DNA of 63,521 bases, taken from NCBI GenBank assembly GCA_016283195.1, contig JAEEML010000089.1:1-63521 (forward strand), read 5' to 3'. The position numbers and the translations under genes are program-made. Under the pieces are notes generated by a model. That model was not told the DNA's origin. It saw nothing but the letters and a program-made list of their open reading frames with translations, and did no database searches. This DNA comes from Deltaproteobacteria bacterium (GTDB lineage Bacteria; JAEEML01). The stretch's first letter is position 1. Each line of letters begins with the position of its first letter. Of the stretch, positions 37,448 to 46,901 are shown in pieces.

Positions 37448-38116
37448 TTAATTAATTGGTGGAAAATATTGCAAAATTTGCTTGAAACTACCGCTCTCTA
37501 CAATGTGCTTGGCCGCGGCATTTACCGCCGGATCTTTGGGCATATAGCCAATGCCCAGCGCGGCGCTTCTTAAGGCATCCAGGTCATTTATATGGTCGCC
37601 CACAAAGGCGCAATTTTCTAAAGTGAGACCACGGCTTTCGGCTATTTCTTTAAGCGTTTCCGCCTTGCCAGGAGAATCAAAGCGCGAGGCGGTGCAGCCG
37701 GTTAAATAACCGTTTTCGTCAAATTGCAAATGGTTCATAAAAGCAAAATCAAAAGGCACATCTTTTAATAATTCATCGGTTACAAGGTCCAGCGTGCCGG
37801 AAATGAGGCCGATAATATAGCCGCGCCGCTTGAGCTCCAAAAGCGTTTCTTTGGCATCTTGCGTAAGTCCAAGATTTTCTTTGATAATCTTTATCATTTC
37901 CTCTTTTTTGGCGTGAGCATCTATCCAGCACTTAACATCGAGGCGCACCCATTCTTTAAAAGCGAGTTTGCCCTCTTTAAAAAGGCGATAGCGTTCCACA
38001 CCAAGCTGCGGATCCACCATGTAATGATTATGAAAAATCTGCCACACCACCACATTGGCATCGTGCTGCACCAGGGTGCCGTCCACATCAAAGCCGATAA
38101 TTTTAATGTTTTGCAT
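37448..38116 (-). CDS. HAD-superfamily phosphatase, SerB-like
   Basis: 222 residues, cytoplasmic. Motif I is DVDGTLV (nucleophile Asp10, acid/base Asp12). A helical cap follows (~20-85), then motif II ISGTLD and motif III with GDHINDLDALRSA. The arrangement is that of HAD-IB (phosphoserine-phosphatase-like) enzymes. The substrate is not readable. AGGAA precedes the ATG at 38116. Confidence 0.88.
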   Translation of the reverse strand: MQNIKIIGFDVDGTLVQHDANVVVWQIFHNHYMVDPQLGVERYRLFKEGKLAFKEWVRLDVKCWIDAHAKKEEMIKIIKENLGLTQDAKETLLELKRRGYIIGLISGTLDLVTDELLKDVPFDFAFMNHLQFDENGYLTGCTASRFDSPGKAETLKEIAESRGLTLENCAFVGDHINDLDALRSAALGIGYMPKDPAVNAAAKHIVESGSFKQILQYFPPIN

Positions 38117-38173
38117 CTAAATTCCTATTTTCGGCCGGGGTATTAAAGGCCTGGAGAGTTTTACTAATTATTT

Positions 38174-38926
38174 TTACTTCCGGCAACCGTCTTTTATAAA
38201 ATCAGCCATAAGGGGCTCGGCTTTGCGGCTGATGAGGGAATAGACCACATTGCCGCGCTGCCACACCACCGCCTCGCGCTCGGTGCCGTCGGCGGTTAAA
38301 ACCTGGCATTTGGTGGGACTTTTGCGCACATATTCCGAGCTGTTTCTATCGGTAAAAACATAGAGCGAAGCCGGGGTGCCGTTGATCTCATAGCTGATAA
38401 AAGCCGTGGGTTGCTCGCCCAAGTAGGTGAGGCGGCCGCCGCGCACATGAGTGCCGGTGGAAATTTTGGGCAAATCAAATTCAAATGGCAGGTGACCGGC
38501 AAAAAAAGCGCGTAAATCCGCCTCGTTAGCGCTATTTACATCGAGTGGCAGGCGGTCGTCGCTTTGGCGGGCAATGGCTGTTTTAATGGTTCCTGGTAAC
38601 TGATTCTGCTCCGCGCCGCCGCCGATGAAGAAGAAGGCGGCAATAGAGGCGGCCGCCAAAAGGCCGGTACCAACAGCCGGCCAGCGCCAAAAAGATTTAT
38701 TCTTTTGGGCGCGCATATCGTTCATCACCAATTTTCTGAGGGCAGCCGGAGCCGGAGCCGGGTGCAAACGCTTGCGCAAAAAGCTGTGAAAATGCTGCTC
38801 TTTTTCGAGAGCCAGAGCGCATTCCGGGCAACTCTCCGCATGGGCTATGGTTTCGGCCTCTTCTGCCGGGCCCAAAGCACCATCAAGTAACATAGGAATT
38901 TGTAAATGAAATTCAGCACATTCCAT
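38174..38926 (-). CDS. membrane-anchored zinc-finger anti-sigma factor
   Basis: 250 residues. The N-terminal ZAS-type domain has Cys3 and the HxxxCxxC motif (His29, Cys33, Cys36). A single transmembrane helix lies at ~84-105 (VGTGLLAAASIAAFFFIGGG), followed by an exported ~145-residue domain. It should hold the partner ECF sigma at the membrane until an envelope signal releases it. Its ATG overlaps the sigma-factor stop (TAATG), the usual stoichiometric coupling. Confidence 0.9.
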   Translation of the reverse strand: MECAEFHLQIPMLLDGALGPAEEAETIAHAESCPECALALEKEQHFHSFLRKRLHPAPAPAALRKLVMNDMRAQKNKSFWRWPAVGTGLLAAASIAAFFFIGGGAEQNQLPGTIKTAIARQSDDRLPLDVNSANEADLRAFFAGHLPFEFDLPKISTGTHVRGGRLTYLGEQPTAFISYEINGTPASLYVFTDRNSSEYVRKSPTKCQVLTADGTEREAVVWQRGNVVYSLISRKAEPLMADFIKDGCRK

Positions 38927-39540
38927 TAAGCTAAACCTCGCTCGCGCCGATACATATTTATATCTATCGGTGCCTCTTGTTGCCGTTCCAGTGTGACTTT
39001 GGCCTCAGCGGCTAAAAGTTGCCGGATTCTTTGGCGCCCGCGAAAGAGCCGGCTCATAACTGTGCCGATGGGCAAATCCAAAATGGCCGCAATTTCCTCA
39101 TAAGAAAACTCGTTGACATCACACAAAACAACCACGCTGCGGTAAAGCTCCGGCAATTTGGCCAGGGCCCGCTCCACACTTTCCGCCTCTAGGCGCATAA
39201 TAGCCGAAAACTCCGGCCCTTGGGCGCTGTCGGGGATTCTGTTAAGATGCTCATCAGAGGGTAAAACGTGCTCGCGCTCGCGCTGCAACTGGTGGTAACG
39301 ATTAATAAAAAGGCGATACATCAATTGAAAGATCCAGCCGCGAAAGTTGGTGCCTGGCTGAAAGCGCTTGTAAAAACGCAGCGCTCTTAAATAGGCATCG
39401 TGCACCAAATCTTGGGCATCGGCCTCATTTTTGCACAAATGGCGGGCGGCGGCATAGAGTCCATCGAGCTGCTGGAGAGCCAGCGTCTCAAACTCTTCCC
39501 GGCTTAACGTCTCGCCGCTATATTGTAATTCATTGGTCAT
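38926..39540 (-). CDS. ECF-family RNA polymerase sigma factor
   Basis: 204 residues from the ATG at 39540 (TGAGGA upstream); a longer frame from 39633 has no supporting site. Region 2 contains AARHLCKNEADAQDLVHDAYLRA and FRGWIFQLMYRLFIN. Region 4 contains LPELYRSVVVLCDVNEFSYEEIA and IGTVMSRLFRGRQRIRQLL. It directs transcription of a stress regulon, controlled by the anti-sigma factor encoded next to it. Confidence 0.95.
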   Translation of the reverse strand: MTNELQYSGETLSREEFETLALQQLDGLYAAARHLCKNEADAQDLVHDAYLRALRFYKRFQPGTNFRGWIFQLMYRLFINRYHQLQREREHVLPSDEHLNRIPDSAQGPEFSAIMRLEAESVERALAKLPELYRSVVVLCDVNEFSYEEIAAILDLPIGTVMSRLFRGRQRIRQLLAAEAKVTLERQQEAPIDINMYRRERGLA

Positions 39541-39677
39541 AATATTCCTCAAGGGAGCTAACCGACTCCGGCTAATTGTAACCAAGTAACCCTTTTTACT
39601 ATTCCCAAAAATTTTAGATAAAGCCGACATCATAGCTGAAACGGCAAAATTTTCCCCTATAGCCCCCTAAAAGCATA

Positions 39678-39707
39678 TTGGCAAATAACCTAACTAGTGA
39701 CTATAGT
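39678..39707 (+). promoter_or_regulatory. possible promoter of the amylase-lipoprotein gene
   Basis: TTGGCA at 39678-39683 and TATAGT at 39702-39707 are spaced 18 bases, 37 bases before the ATG. It is a fair sigma70-type match but unproven. Confidence 0.4.
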
Positions 39708-39743
39708 GGTAGCGGCGTTTTTTTGCCTGATTAAGGAGCCATC

Positions 39744-42587
39744 ATGCAATCTTATCGCTTTTCCCGCCACTTTTTGCTAAGTTCGTTTTGTTTGGCTGCT
39801 CTTTCGATTCTTAATCTTGCGGCTTGCAAAAATGCAGATCCTTGCAAAGATGTTACTTGCAACGGAGTCGGTACTTGCAACGTGGTGAAGGATAAAGCGA
39901 TTTGTATTTGCCAAGATGGGTACGACAGCGAGGGCGCTACTTGCGTCCCTAATTGGTGTCATGCTTTGGCTTGTGCCCACGGCTCATGCGCTCTCGAAGG
40001 CAATAATCCTTATTGCAAATGCGAAGAAGGTTATATCGGCCCCCGTTGCGATGAATGCGACACCGGTTATTCTCCTAATAACGGCAAATGTTTACCTGAT
40101 GGTGTAGATCCAAGTCAGTGTACGCCTAATCCGTGCGAAAATGACCCCTGCGCTCACGGAGTGTGTCGCTGTAATCCCAAAGATAATAGCGCTGTCTGCC
40201 TTTGTGATAGCGGCTATACAGGCAAAACTTGTACTGATTGTGCACCTGATTACACTCCTGATGGTTTAAACTGTGTCTTTAATAACTGTGCCACCGGCAC
40301 AGAAAACGACAAATGTAAAGAGACAACTTGCGGCAAAGGTGGCACCTGCGCTTGTGACCCTATTACCGGCATTGCCGCTTGTGAGTGCGAATTTCCTTAT
40401 ACCGGCGATTATTGTAACGAGTGCCTTTATGGTTACAATATGCAGGAAGACGGTACCTGCGCCAAGGCTCCGCCTTGCAATGTCATCACCTTTACTTATG
40501 AAAATCCGGCTGTTACTTCAGTCAAATTGGGCGGCGACTGGCTGGGCTGCCAAAATTGGGCCGAATGTGCCAAAAATATGACTAAAAACAGTAACGGTGT
40601 ATGGGAAATCACCGAAACTATTACCTCTGGCGGGCGCCATATATACAAATTCAATATCAATAATGACCCCAATTATTGGGCTCATGATCCAAATAACTCA
40701 AACCAAGTCGATGACGGTTTTGGTGGCAAAAATAATTATATAGATGTCTGCTCGGTGTGCAATGTCAGCCCCGACCCCTGCGAGAGTAAGACCTGTAGTT
40801 ACCACGGCGGTTGTTCCTGCTCCATGGATGATACTACTCCGGTGACTACCTGTATGTGCGGCGAGGGCTATGCCGGCGCCGATTGCCAGGAGTGTGCCAG
40901 CGGCTATGTACCTAAGGGTAATCGCTGTGTGGCTGCTATGTGCGGCGATGCCGGTAGTTTTGACTGGCGCGATGCCGTGCTCTATTTCGTGATGACCGAC
41001 CGCTTCTTTGACAGTGACGGCCAAGCCAAGACCGTCCAAGGTGCCACCAATGATCGTGGCCTCGCCAGTGCGCAATATTTGGGCGGCGACTGGAAGGGCG
41101 TTACTGAAAAGATGAGCTATTTAGCCGACTTAGGTGTAACTGCTATTTGGCTTGGCGCTCCATACAAAAATAGAAATACCATCGGCGCCGGCACCACAGC
41201 AGGCGATACAGCCATGTATTCCAGCTATCACGGCTACTGGCCAAGCCCCAAAAATACCAATTATGCTCCTATGTTTACCGGCAATACCATAGATACCTCT
41301 TTAATTACCGAAAATCGCCCCGTGGTAGAAGATCGCTTGGGCACAGAACAGGATTTGCGCGACCTCATCGCCGCCGCTCATAGTGCCGAAAGTGCTAATG
41401 GCCAGGGCATTAAAATTCTCTTTGATTACGTTATGAATCACATCGATACCGAAAGCGGTCTCTACCAGGCCACCAAAAATAACGGCTGGTATTATCTCGA
41501 TAACGGCAATATTGTCCTTTGCGGAGCCGATGGCGGCTGGCGCTGGGATGATGCTTTTTGGTGTACCAAGTGTGCTTTTACCGATTACCTGGCGCCTTTT
41601 GATTATGACCAAGCCGCCCCGCGCGAATGGTCGGTAAACGATGCTCTCTGGTGGGCCAAAGAGTATGGTATTGATGGTTACCGCCTGGATGCCATTAAGC
41701 ATGTGCCCATCCAGTGGCTTACTGATTTACGCATTAAATTCAATAGTTACATTAAAAACCCGGCAGGCGGCCGCTTCTATCTGGTTGGTGAAACTTACGA
41801 CTGGGGCAATCGTGACCTTTTAAACAAATACGTTAACCCGGCCACTATGCTGGATGGCCAATTTGATTTCCCCATGCGCCAGCAGGTGTGTAATGCCGTG
41901 ATGAATGGCGGCTATATGTCAGAACTTGCCAACTGGATGCAGGGCAACGACTCCTTCTATACCAAAGGCGCTCTGATGAGTACCTTCCTGGGCAACCACG
42001 ACATGCCGCGCGTCATCCACACTGCCACCGGCCAGGTTGGTTGCACCGAAGGTAGTTATATCGGCGATGGCGGCTATAATTCTTGGACATCGGATCGCTT
42101 TACTCAGCCTCAGGAGGCCGATCCTTACCGCAAATTGGGTGTGACCTTTGCCGTTCTGCTCTTAAATCCCGGGTTGCCGCTAATTTTTTATGGCGATGAA
42201 ATCGGCCTGGCCGGTGGCGGTGACCCTGATAACCGCCGCATGATGACCTGGGATGAGTCCAAACTGAATAATTACCAAAAAGAGCTGCGCTCCACGGTTA
42301 AAGCTCTGGCTACCATTCGCGGGCAAAATAAAGCTATAACGCGCGGCAAGCGCACCACCATTTCCTCTACGCCCAATACCTGGATTTACAAGATGGGCGG
42401 CTGCGGTGATGAGGCTATGCCCGATATTATTGTGGCCATCAACAAGTCGAGTGGCGCCGAAAATGTAAATATTCCGGCAGGTTCTTATACCGACCTCATG
42501 GCTAAAGCTTTAGGTGGCAGCGAAGCGGTGAGCGGCGGCCAAGTTGCTCTCCCGGCCTATGGCATTAAAGTGCTGAAGAAAAATTGA
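39744..42587 (+). CDS. surface lipoprotein with EGF-like repeats, CBM48-like domain and GH13 alpha-amylase domain
   Basis: 947 residues; AAGGAG precedes the start. The signal peptide ends LAAC. EGF-like modules occupy ~30-235, a CBM48-like module with an extra disulfide lies at ~245-336, and another Cys-rich linker leads to a GH13 barrel from ~405. Catalytic blocks: DYVMNH (region I); GYRLDAIKH with nucleophile Asp649; LVGETYDW with acid/base Glu683; and GNHDMPRV with Asp753. Two C-terminal cysteines flank the beta-sandwich end. Predicted to hydrolyse alpha-1,4-glucans (starch or glycogen) at the cell surface. The CBM-like module also occurs twice in the lipoprotein at 9.7-12.5 kb. Confidence 0.93.
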   Translation: MQSYRFSRHFLLSSFCLAALSILNLAACKNADPCKDVTCNGVGTCNVVKDKAICICQDGYDSEGATCVPNWCHALACAHGSCALEGNNPYCKCEEGYIGPRCDECDTGYSPNNGKCLPDGVDPSQCTPNPCENDPCAHGVCRCNPKDNSAVCLCDSGYTGKTCTDCAPDYTPDGLNCVFNNCATGTENDKCKETTCGKGGTCACDPITGIAACECEFPYTGDYCNECLYGYNMQEDGTCAKAPPCNVITFTYENPAVTSVKLGGDWLGCQNWAECAKNMTKNSNGVWEITETITSGGRHIYKFNINNDPNYWAHDPNNSNQVDDGFGGKNNYIDVCSVCNVSPDPCESKTCSYHGGCSCSMDDTTPVTTCMCGEGYAGADCQECASGYVPKGNRCVAAMCGDAGSFDWRDAVLYFVMTDRFFDSDGQAKTVQGATNDRGLASAQYLGGDWKGVTEKMSYLADLGVTAIWLGAPYKNRNTIGAGTTAGDTAMYSSYHGYWPSPKNTNYAPMFTGNTIDTSLITENRPVVEDRLGTEQDLRDLIAAAHSAESANGQGIKILFDYVMNHIDTESGLYQATKNNGWYYLDNGNIVLCGADGGWRWDDAFWCTKCAFTDYLAPFDYDQAAPREWSVNDALWWAKEYGIDGYRLDAIKHVPIQWLTDLRIKFNSYIKNPAGGRFYLVGETYDWGNRDLLNKYVNPATMLDGQFDFPMRQQVCNAVMNGGYMSELANWMQGNDSFYTKGALMSTFLGNHDMPRVIHTATGQVGCTEGSYIGDGGYNSWTSDRFTQPQEADPYRKLGVTFAVLLLNPGLPLIFYGDEIGLAGGGDPDNRRMMTWDESKLNNYQKELRSTVKALATIRGQNKAITRGKRTTISSTPNTWIYKMGGCGDEAMPDIIVAINKSSGAENVNIPAGSYTDLMAKALGGSEAVSGGQVALPAYGIKVLKKN

Positions 42588-42605
42588 TTTTTTAAGGAAA
42601 TATCT

Positions 42606-43310
42606 ATGTCAAACCGCTTGAAAATACTGGGCTTAGTGCTTTTATTTGCCCCTCTTGCCGGAGCTTTTACGGCCTGCGCAACTACCGGGGCCGCCGGGAG
42701 CGGTAAAGCCGAGAAGCAAAAAGCCGGATTAGCTGCCAGCGGCCAAGAGGGCGAAGAAATCACCGCCGATGCCTTAAGTGATGCCGTACGCGTCGAGCGC
42801 TTTGATGTCAATAGAGACAAAAAACCAGATATTTGGAAATATTATTCCGCCTGGGAAGGAAACGAGTATTTAAGCAGAAAGGAGCTGGATTTAAATAGCG
42901 ACGGCCGAGTGGATATTATTCGCACCTATAGCTCCGACGGCCTTATTTTAAAAGAGATCTTAGATATGGATTTCGACGGCCGTTTTGATTCTACAGTTAT
43001 TTATAAAGGCGGCCGCCTTTTGCGCAAAGAGATGGACCTTGACTATGATGGCAAAATTGATTTGTGGAAACATTATGTAAATGACAAACTCACCCAAATA
43101 GATATTGATAAAAACCATGATGGTCTCCCGGATTATTGGGAATATTACGAAAACGAACAGCTGGATCGCGTAGGTTACGATTCCGATAACGATGGCAAAC
43201 CCGATCGTATTGAGCGCCGCACAATAGCCGAAGAAAAGCCGGCGGAAACTCCTCCTCAGGAAGACGAAGCGGAGGATAGCTCAGACGAGGAGGCGGAAGA
43301 TAGCGAATAA
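42606..43310 (+). CDS. lipoprotein with tandem Asp-rich (DxNxDxxxD) repeats
   Basis: 234 residues. The signal peptide ends FTAC. Residues ~60-205 hold five or six ~27-residue repeats with a calcium-loop-like core: DVNRDKKPDIW, DLNSDGRVDII, DMDFDGRFDST, DLDYDGKIDLW, DKNHDGLPDYW and DSDNDGKPDRI. Each is followed by a tyrosine-rich strand (such as WKYYSAW, WKHYVND and WEYYENE). The tail is acidic and low-complexity (DEAEDSSDEEAEDSE). Calcium binding at the surface is an inference. It follows the amylase gene by 18 bases and the next gene by three, so it is probably in the same operon. Confidence 0.8.
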   Translation: MSNRLKILGLVLLFAPLAGAFTACATTGAAGSGKAEKQKAGLAASGQEGEEITADALSDAVRVERFDVNRDKKPDIWKYYSAWEGNEYLSRKELDLNSDGRVDIIRTYSSDGLILKEILDMDFDGRFDSTVIYKGGRLLRKEMDLDYDGKIDLWKHYVNDKLTQIDIDKNHDGLPDYWEYYENEQLDRVGYDSDNDGKPDRIERRTIAEEKPAETPPQEDEAEDSSDEEAEDSE

Positions 43311-43312
43311 TT

Positions 43313-44200
43313 ATGATTTTTTATAAAAAATATATTTTACTGGCTCTTTTAGCGGGGCTCTGGCTTTTTATCCATCCCTATAAAGCGCACGGGGCGGATG
43401 CCACCACCGAGCGCAATATTTCTATAAAATTACAGCAAATTCATAAATATATTGCCAAGCAGGCTGTCTCTCCTTCTTTTGAAGAGATATTTTTGCACAC
43501 AGTTAAATCGTTCAAGGGAACACCATATGAAGGTTACGGCCATGACCCCATTGGTCCGGAGCGCTTAATTGTTAAAACCGATCAGCTTGGTTGTGTGAGC
43601 CTTATTGAGCTTTCTTTAGCTATTGCCAGAGTGGCCTACTGCGGCGATAATTCGCCAAAAACAGTGCTCGAGGAAATTCAGAAAATGCGCTACCGAGGCG
43701 GGCAGATTATGGGCTTTCCTTCGCGCTTGCACTACTTTTCCGAATGGCTGGATCAAGCCATAGATAACCACATCTTAGCCGATCGCACTATGGATTTGGG
43801 CGGCCGCACAATGAGCAAGGAATTTAATTGGGTGACAGCCCACAAAAATTTATATCCGCCGGTGACTATTAAAGAAAATCGTCTGGCGCTGCGCGAGGTT
43901 GAAAAGAATCTGAGCCAAAAAAGATTTCCTGTAATTCCTCAAAATGAAATTGCTGCCATTGAGCCGCTTTTAAATGAGGGCGATCTCATTGCCATTATCA
44001 CCGAAAAGCAAGGAATTATTGTCTCTCATGTGGGCATGGTGACGCTTTTAGGCCAGAAAAGACATATTTTCCATGCTTCGTCTCATCTTAAGAGGGTGGG
44101 TATCAGTAGCTACACGATTTCCAATTATGTACATAGCAAAAATGAGCGTATCGGCATTAGAGTAAGCCGCGTTGTTGCTCCAATTTGTCCTTTAATTTAG
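43313..44200 (+). CDS. DUF1460-family (NlpC/P60-like) predicted cell-wall amidase
   Basis: 295 residues with a signal peptide (YILLALLAGLWLF). Family features: FKGTPYEGYG, the likely catalytic Cys in DQLGCVSLIELSLAIA, GFPSRLHYFSEW, and a late His in IIVSHVGMVT. Proteins of this family resemble N-acetylmuramoyl-L-alanine amidases acting on peptidoglycan. The start is three bases after the upstream lipoprotein stop, and the histidine kinase gene begins 20 bases after this stop. Confidence 0.82.
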   Translation: MIFYKKYILLALLAGLWLFIHPYKAHGADATTERNISIKLQQIHKYIAKQAVSPSFEEIFLHTVKSFKGTPYEGYGHDPIGPERLIVKTDQLGCVSLIELSLAIARVAYCGDNSPKTVLEEIQKMRYRGGQIMGFPSRLHYFSEWLDQAIDNHILADRTMDLGGRTMSKEFNWVTAHKNLYPPVTIKENRLALREVEKNLSQKRFPVIPQNEIAAIEPLLNEGDLIAIITEKQGIIVSHVGMVTLLGQKRHIFHASSHLKRVGISSYTISNYVHSKNERIGIRVSRVVAPICPLI

Positions 44201-44219
44201 CTTGGTTAAGGAGCTGGAT

Positions 44220-44939
44220 ATGGAACGTTTGGCCGCTTTGAGCACTTTTATTAAGGACAAACATAACTATCAAATGGCCCATCTCTTTATGAGTTATCTG
44301 GCCTCTGGTCTGGCTCACGAAATGAATAATATTTTTACGGCCATTTTGGGGAATATTTCTATTGCCGGCATTTATTTGCAAAAAAATCCGGAAAAAGCCG
44401 CAGAAAAATTGGCCGATGCCGAAAAAGCCATCATGCGGGCCCGTAATTTAATGAGCCGGGTGCATCTTTTGTCCACCAAAAAACCGGCTAATAAATGCCC
44501 AATTCTCCTGTTGCTGGTGCTGAAAGATGAAATAAATCTATTAAATAATACATCTATTTGCCTTAAAGTTGACCCAGAGGAGTGGAATCCGCAAATAGAA
44601 TGTGACGAAGAGCTTTTTAGAGCAGCTATCCGCAATGCTCTTAATAATGCCATTGAAGCTACCGGCGATGCCGAGACGCCTATTATTGTTTCTGCCGGCG
44701 CGACTACCCTGGATGGCCGGCCGGCCGCTCTTATTACGATAAAGAATTGGGGCGACAGCATGAGCTCGGAAGAGCAGGGCAGCTATTTTATACCTTATAT
44801 TACTAAAAAGCCCAAAGCTTCAGGCCTGGGGCTCAATATTATCCGCGCGGCCATTGAGCTGCATGGCGGTAAATTGCAACTTGTTTCCAGTCCGCAAAGC
44901 GGTACAACTTTAGAGCTTATATTTCCGCTTAATAGCTAA
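44220..44939 (+). CDS. orphan cytoplasmic histidine kinase without a sensor domain
   Basis: 239 residues from the ATG at 44220 (AAGGAG seven bases upstream; an earlier ATG at 44202 is less likely). The H-box GLAHEMNNIFTAILGN carries the phosphorylated His, the N-box is RNALNNAIEATG, and the G-box is SGLGLNIIRAA. No transmembrane or input domain precedes it and no response-regulator gene is adjacent. The N-terminal ~30 residues may dock a partner. It belongs to the NtrB-like HxxxN class. Confidence 0.88.
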   Translation: MERLAALSTFIKDKHNYQMAHLFMSYLASGLAHEMNNIFTAILGNISIAGIYLQKNPEKAAEKLADAEKAIMRARNLMSRVHLLSTKKPANKCPILLLLVLKDEINLLNNTSICLKVDPEEWNPQIECDEELFRAAIRNALNNAIEATGDAETPIIVSAGATTLDGRPAALITIKNWGDSMSSEEQGSYFIPYITKKPKASGLGLNIIRAAIELHGGKLQLVSSPQSGTTLELIFPLNS

Positions 44940-44940
44940 T

Positions 44941-45801
44941 TTATTTGCCAAATTTTGGTAGCGGTAGAAGAGCTCTGGTAGCTTTTTTATAGGCCGCAAA
45001 ACCATCTTTCCGCGCTTGTCGGCCATCGGCCAGAGGAATGCTGACGGTTAAAAACATGATGGTATTCAAGAGAGCGCCGGCCATAAGATACCAGCGATGA
45101 GGTATGAGAGTAACGGCGGCCAAAGCCACCCCCCACCACATCAAAATTTCGCCTAAATAATTGGGATGGCGCGAATGTTTCCAGAGGCCCACATTTATAA
45201 AACCTTTGGGGCCACTGCGGCGAAAGCGGTGCATTTGGTAATCGGCAGTGCCTTGTAAAATCACCGCGCCTAGGGAAACGAGCAAAAAGAAGAGCGCCGG
45301 GAGGCTGAATTTGGGTTCTTCACGCATGACAAAAATGGCAGGGAGCATTACCATATAAACCACCAAAGTGGGAAAAAGGTGGATGCCCAAAAGATTTACC
45401 AGCTGATAAAGGCGACCGGTTTTTTCATGCAGCATGGTGTAGCGCCAATCCTGATGGGTGAGCCCGTGAAAGGTATAGGCCCAGTTAGCTGTTAAGCGCA
45501 CAGCCCATAAAGTAATAACGGCAAAAAAGAGCCAGTTCATAAGATTCATGGGCTTATAAAAAGCCAAAACAGCTAAAAAAACCGGCGGGGCCACACTCCA
45601 GTAGGGGTCGTAAAAGGAGGCGTTATTAAAAATAAGGCCTAGGAGATAAATAAAGATGGTGGCAGCCACATCGGCTATTAGGAGATTTAGCCAAAAGGAA
45701 TAGGAAAGATGGTTATAGAGCATAATGCCTAAAATGGTGGCAAAAATATAACCAATTAAAATAATAAAAAAACTTATTGGTCTACTGGCAACTTTTATCA
45801 T
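44941..45801 (-). CDS. DUF1295 membrane protein, steroid-5-alpha-reductase-like
   Basis: 286 residues with about seven hydrophobic helices. Family landmarks are FYDPYWSVAPP near residue 60, DWRYTMLHEKTGR near residue 120, and the C-terminal SRHPNYLGEILMWWG, which resembles the isoprenylcysteine-methyltransferase/steroid-reductase cofactor site. Role unknown. It is convergent with the histidine kinase gene, with only one base between stops. Confidence 0.88.
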   Translation of the reverse strand: MIKVASRPISFFIILIGYIFATILGIMLYNHLSYSFWLNLLIADVAATIFIYLLGLIFNNASFYDPYWSVAPPVFLAVLAFYKPMNLMNWLFFAVITLWAVRLTANWAYTFHGLTHQDWRYTMLHEKTGRLYQLVNLLGIHLFPTLVVYMVMLPAIFVMREEPKFSLPALFFLLVSLGAVILQGTADYQMHRFRRSGPKGFINVGLWKHSRHPNYLGEILMWWGVALAAVTLIPHRWYLMAGALLNTIMFLTVSIPLADGRQARKDGFAAYKKATRALLPLPKFGK

Positions 45802-45822
45802 CGAAAAACTCCGCCGGCGGTT

Positions 45823-46713
45823 TTACATGGCCGCCAGGCGGCGCAAATAGTCACCATAGCCGTTTTTGATATCTTTGGCCAAAAGCAGCATATCATTTTT
45901 AGAAATATAGCCCATGCGGTAGGCAATCTCTTCCAGACAGGCCACTTTTAGCCCCTGGCGCTGCTCGATGGTGGCAATAAAAGAAGAGGCTTCCAAAAGG
46001 CTCTCATGGGTGCCGGTATCCAGCCAGGCAAAGCCGCGCCCCATAATCTCCACATTGAGGCGGCCGGCTTGCAAATAGGCACGGTTGGTGTCGGTGATTT
46101 CCAGCTCACCACGGGCCGAGGGTTTTTGCTTTTTGGCTACCTCCACCACATCAGGACCGTAAAAATAGAGGCCGGTGACCGCATAATTGGAGCGCGGTTT
46201 TTGCGGCTTTTCCTCAATAGAGATGGCTTCGCGCTTTTCATTAAATTCTACTACGCCGTAGCGCTCCGGGTCGTTGACATAATAGCCGAATATGGAGGCG
46301 CGGTTCTCTTCGGCCGCCAGCTTTAGCGCCCGCCGTACCAGGCCGGTGAGGTTTTGTCCGTAAAAGATGTTGTCACCCAAAATGAGAGAGACCGGGCTAC
46401 CACCAATAAATTCTTCACCAATGAGAAAAGCCTCGGAAATCCCGGCCGGCTTTTCTTGCGGTAAGTAGCGGAAATTTACTCCTAAATTTGAGCCATCACC
46501 TAAAAGCTTTTCAAATAGCGGCAGCTGCTCCGGAGTGGAGATAATCAAAATATCGCGGATGCCGGCCAGCATCTGGATGGAGATGGGGTAATAGATCATC
46601 GGCTTGTCGTAAATGGGCATCAGCTGCTTGGATATAACGTGGGTTAATGGGTAAAGCCGCGTGCCACAGCCGCCGGCTAAGACAATTCCTTTAGGTATGC
46701 GATAGTTTGCCAT
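45823..46713 (-). CDS. rfbA: glucose-1-phosphate thymidylyltransferase
   Basis: Forms dTDP-glucose from glucose-1-phosphate and dTTP, the first step to dTDP-rhamnose and other dTDP-sugars. 296 residues, the usual length. Signature [17 protein letters not shown] then [28 protein letters not shown], and [20 protein letters not shown] precedes the ATG. The other rhamnose genes (rfbB, C, D) are not adjacent in this window. It is divergent from the giant lipoprotein gene. Confidence 0.96.
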   Translation of the reverse strand: MANYRIPKGIVLAGGCGTRLYPLTHVISKQLMPIYDKPMIYYPISIQMLAGIRDILIISTPEQLPLFEKLLGDGSNLGVNFRYLPQEKPAGISEAFLIGEEFIGGSPVSLILGDNIFYGQNLTGLVRRALKLAAEENRASIFGYYVNDPERYGVVEFNEKREAISIEEKPQKPRSNYAVTGLYFYGPDVVEVAKKQKPSARGELEITDTNRAYLQAGRLNVEIMGRGFAWLDTGTHESLLEASSFIATIEQRQGLKVACLEEIAYRMGYISKNDMLLLAKDIKNGYGDYLRRLAAM

Positions 46714-46825
46714 GAAAGCTCCTCAAAAAAACCGCTTGGACTAATAGCGCAAATCGCTGACAGTATAAAGAGAAATATATTGATGTCCTTGAGGAAAAAT
46801 CTCAGCCTGTGCTTTGCGTTATTAA

Positions 46826-46854
46826 TTGTCTTTTTTGATTTCCTAGACTACAAT
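46826..46854 (+). promoter_or_regulatory. probable promoter of the giant lipoprotein gene
   Basis: TTGTCT (46826-46831) and TACAAT (46849-46854) are separated by 17 bases, 48 bases upstream of the ATG at 46902. This is a good sigma70-type match in the divergent intergenic region. Confidence 0.55.
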
Positions 46855-46901
46855 TAGCCGGAATATGCTGGCCTTTTTGTGCCGGCGAAGCGGAGAAGAC
46901 A

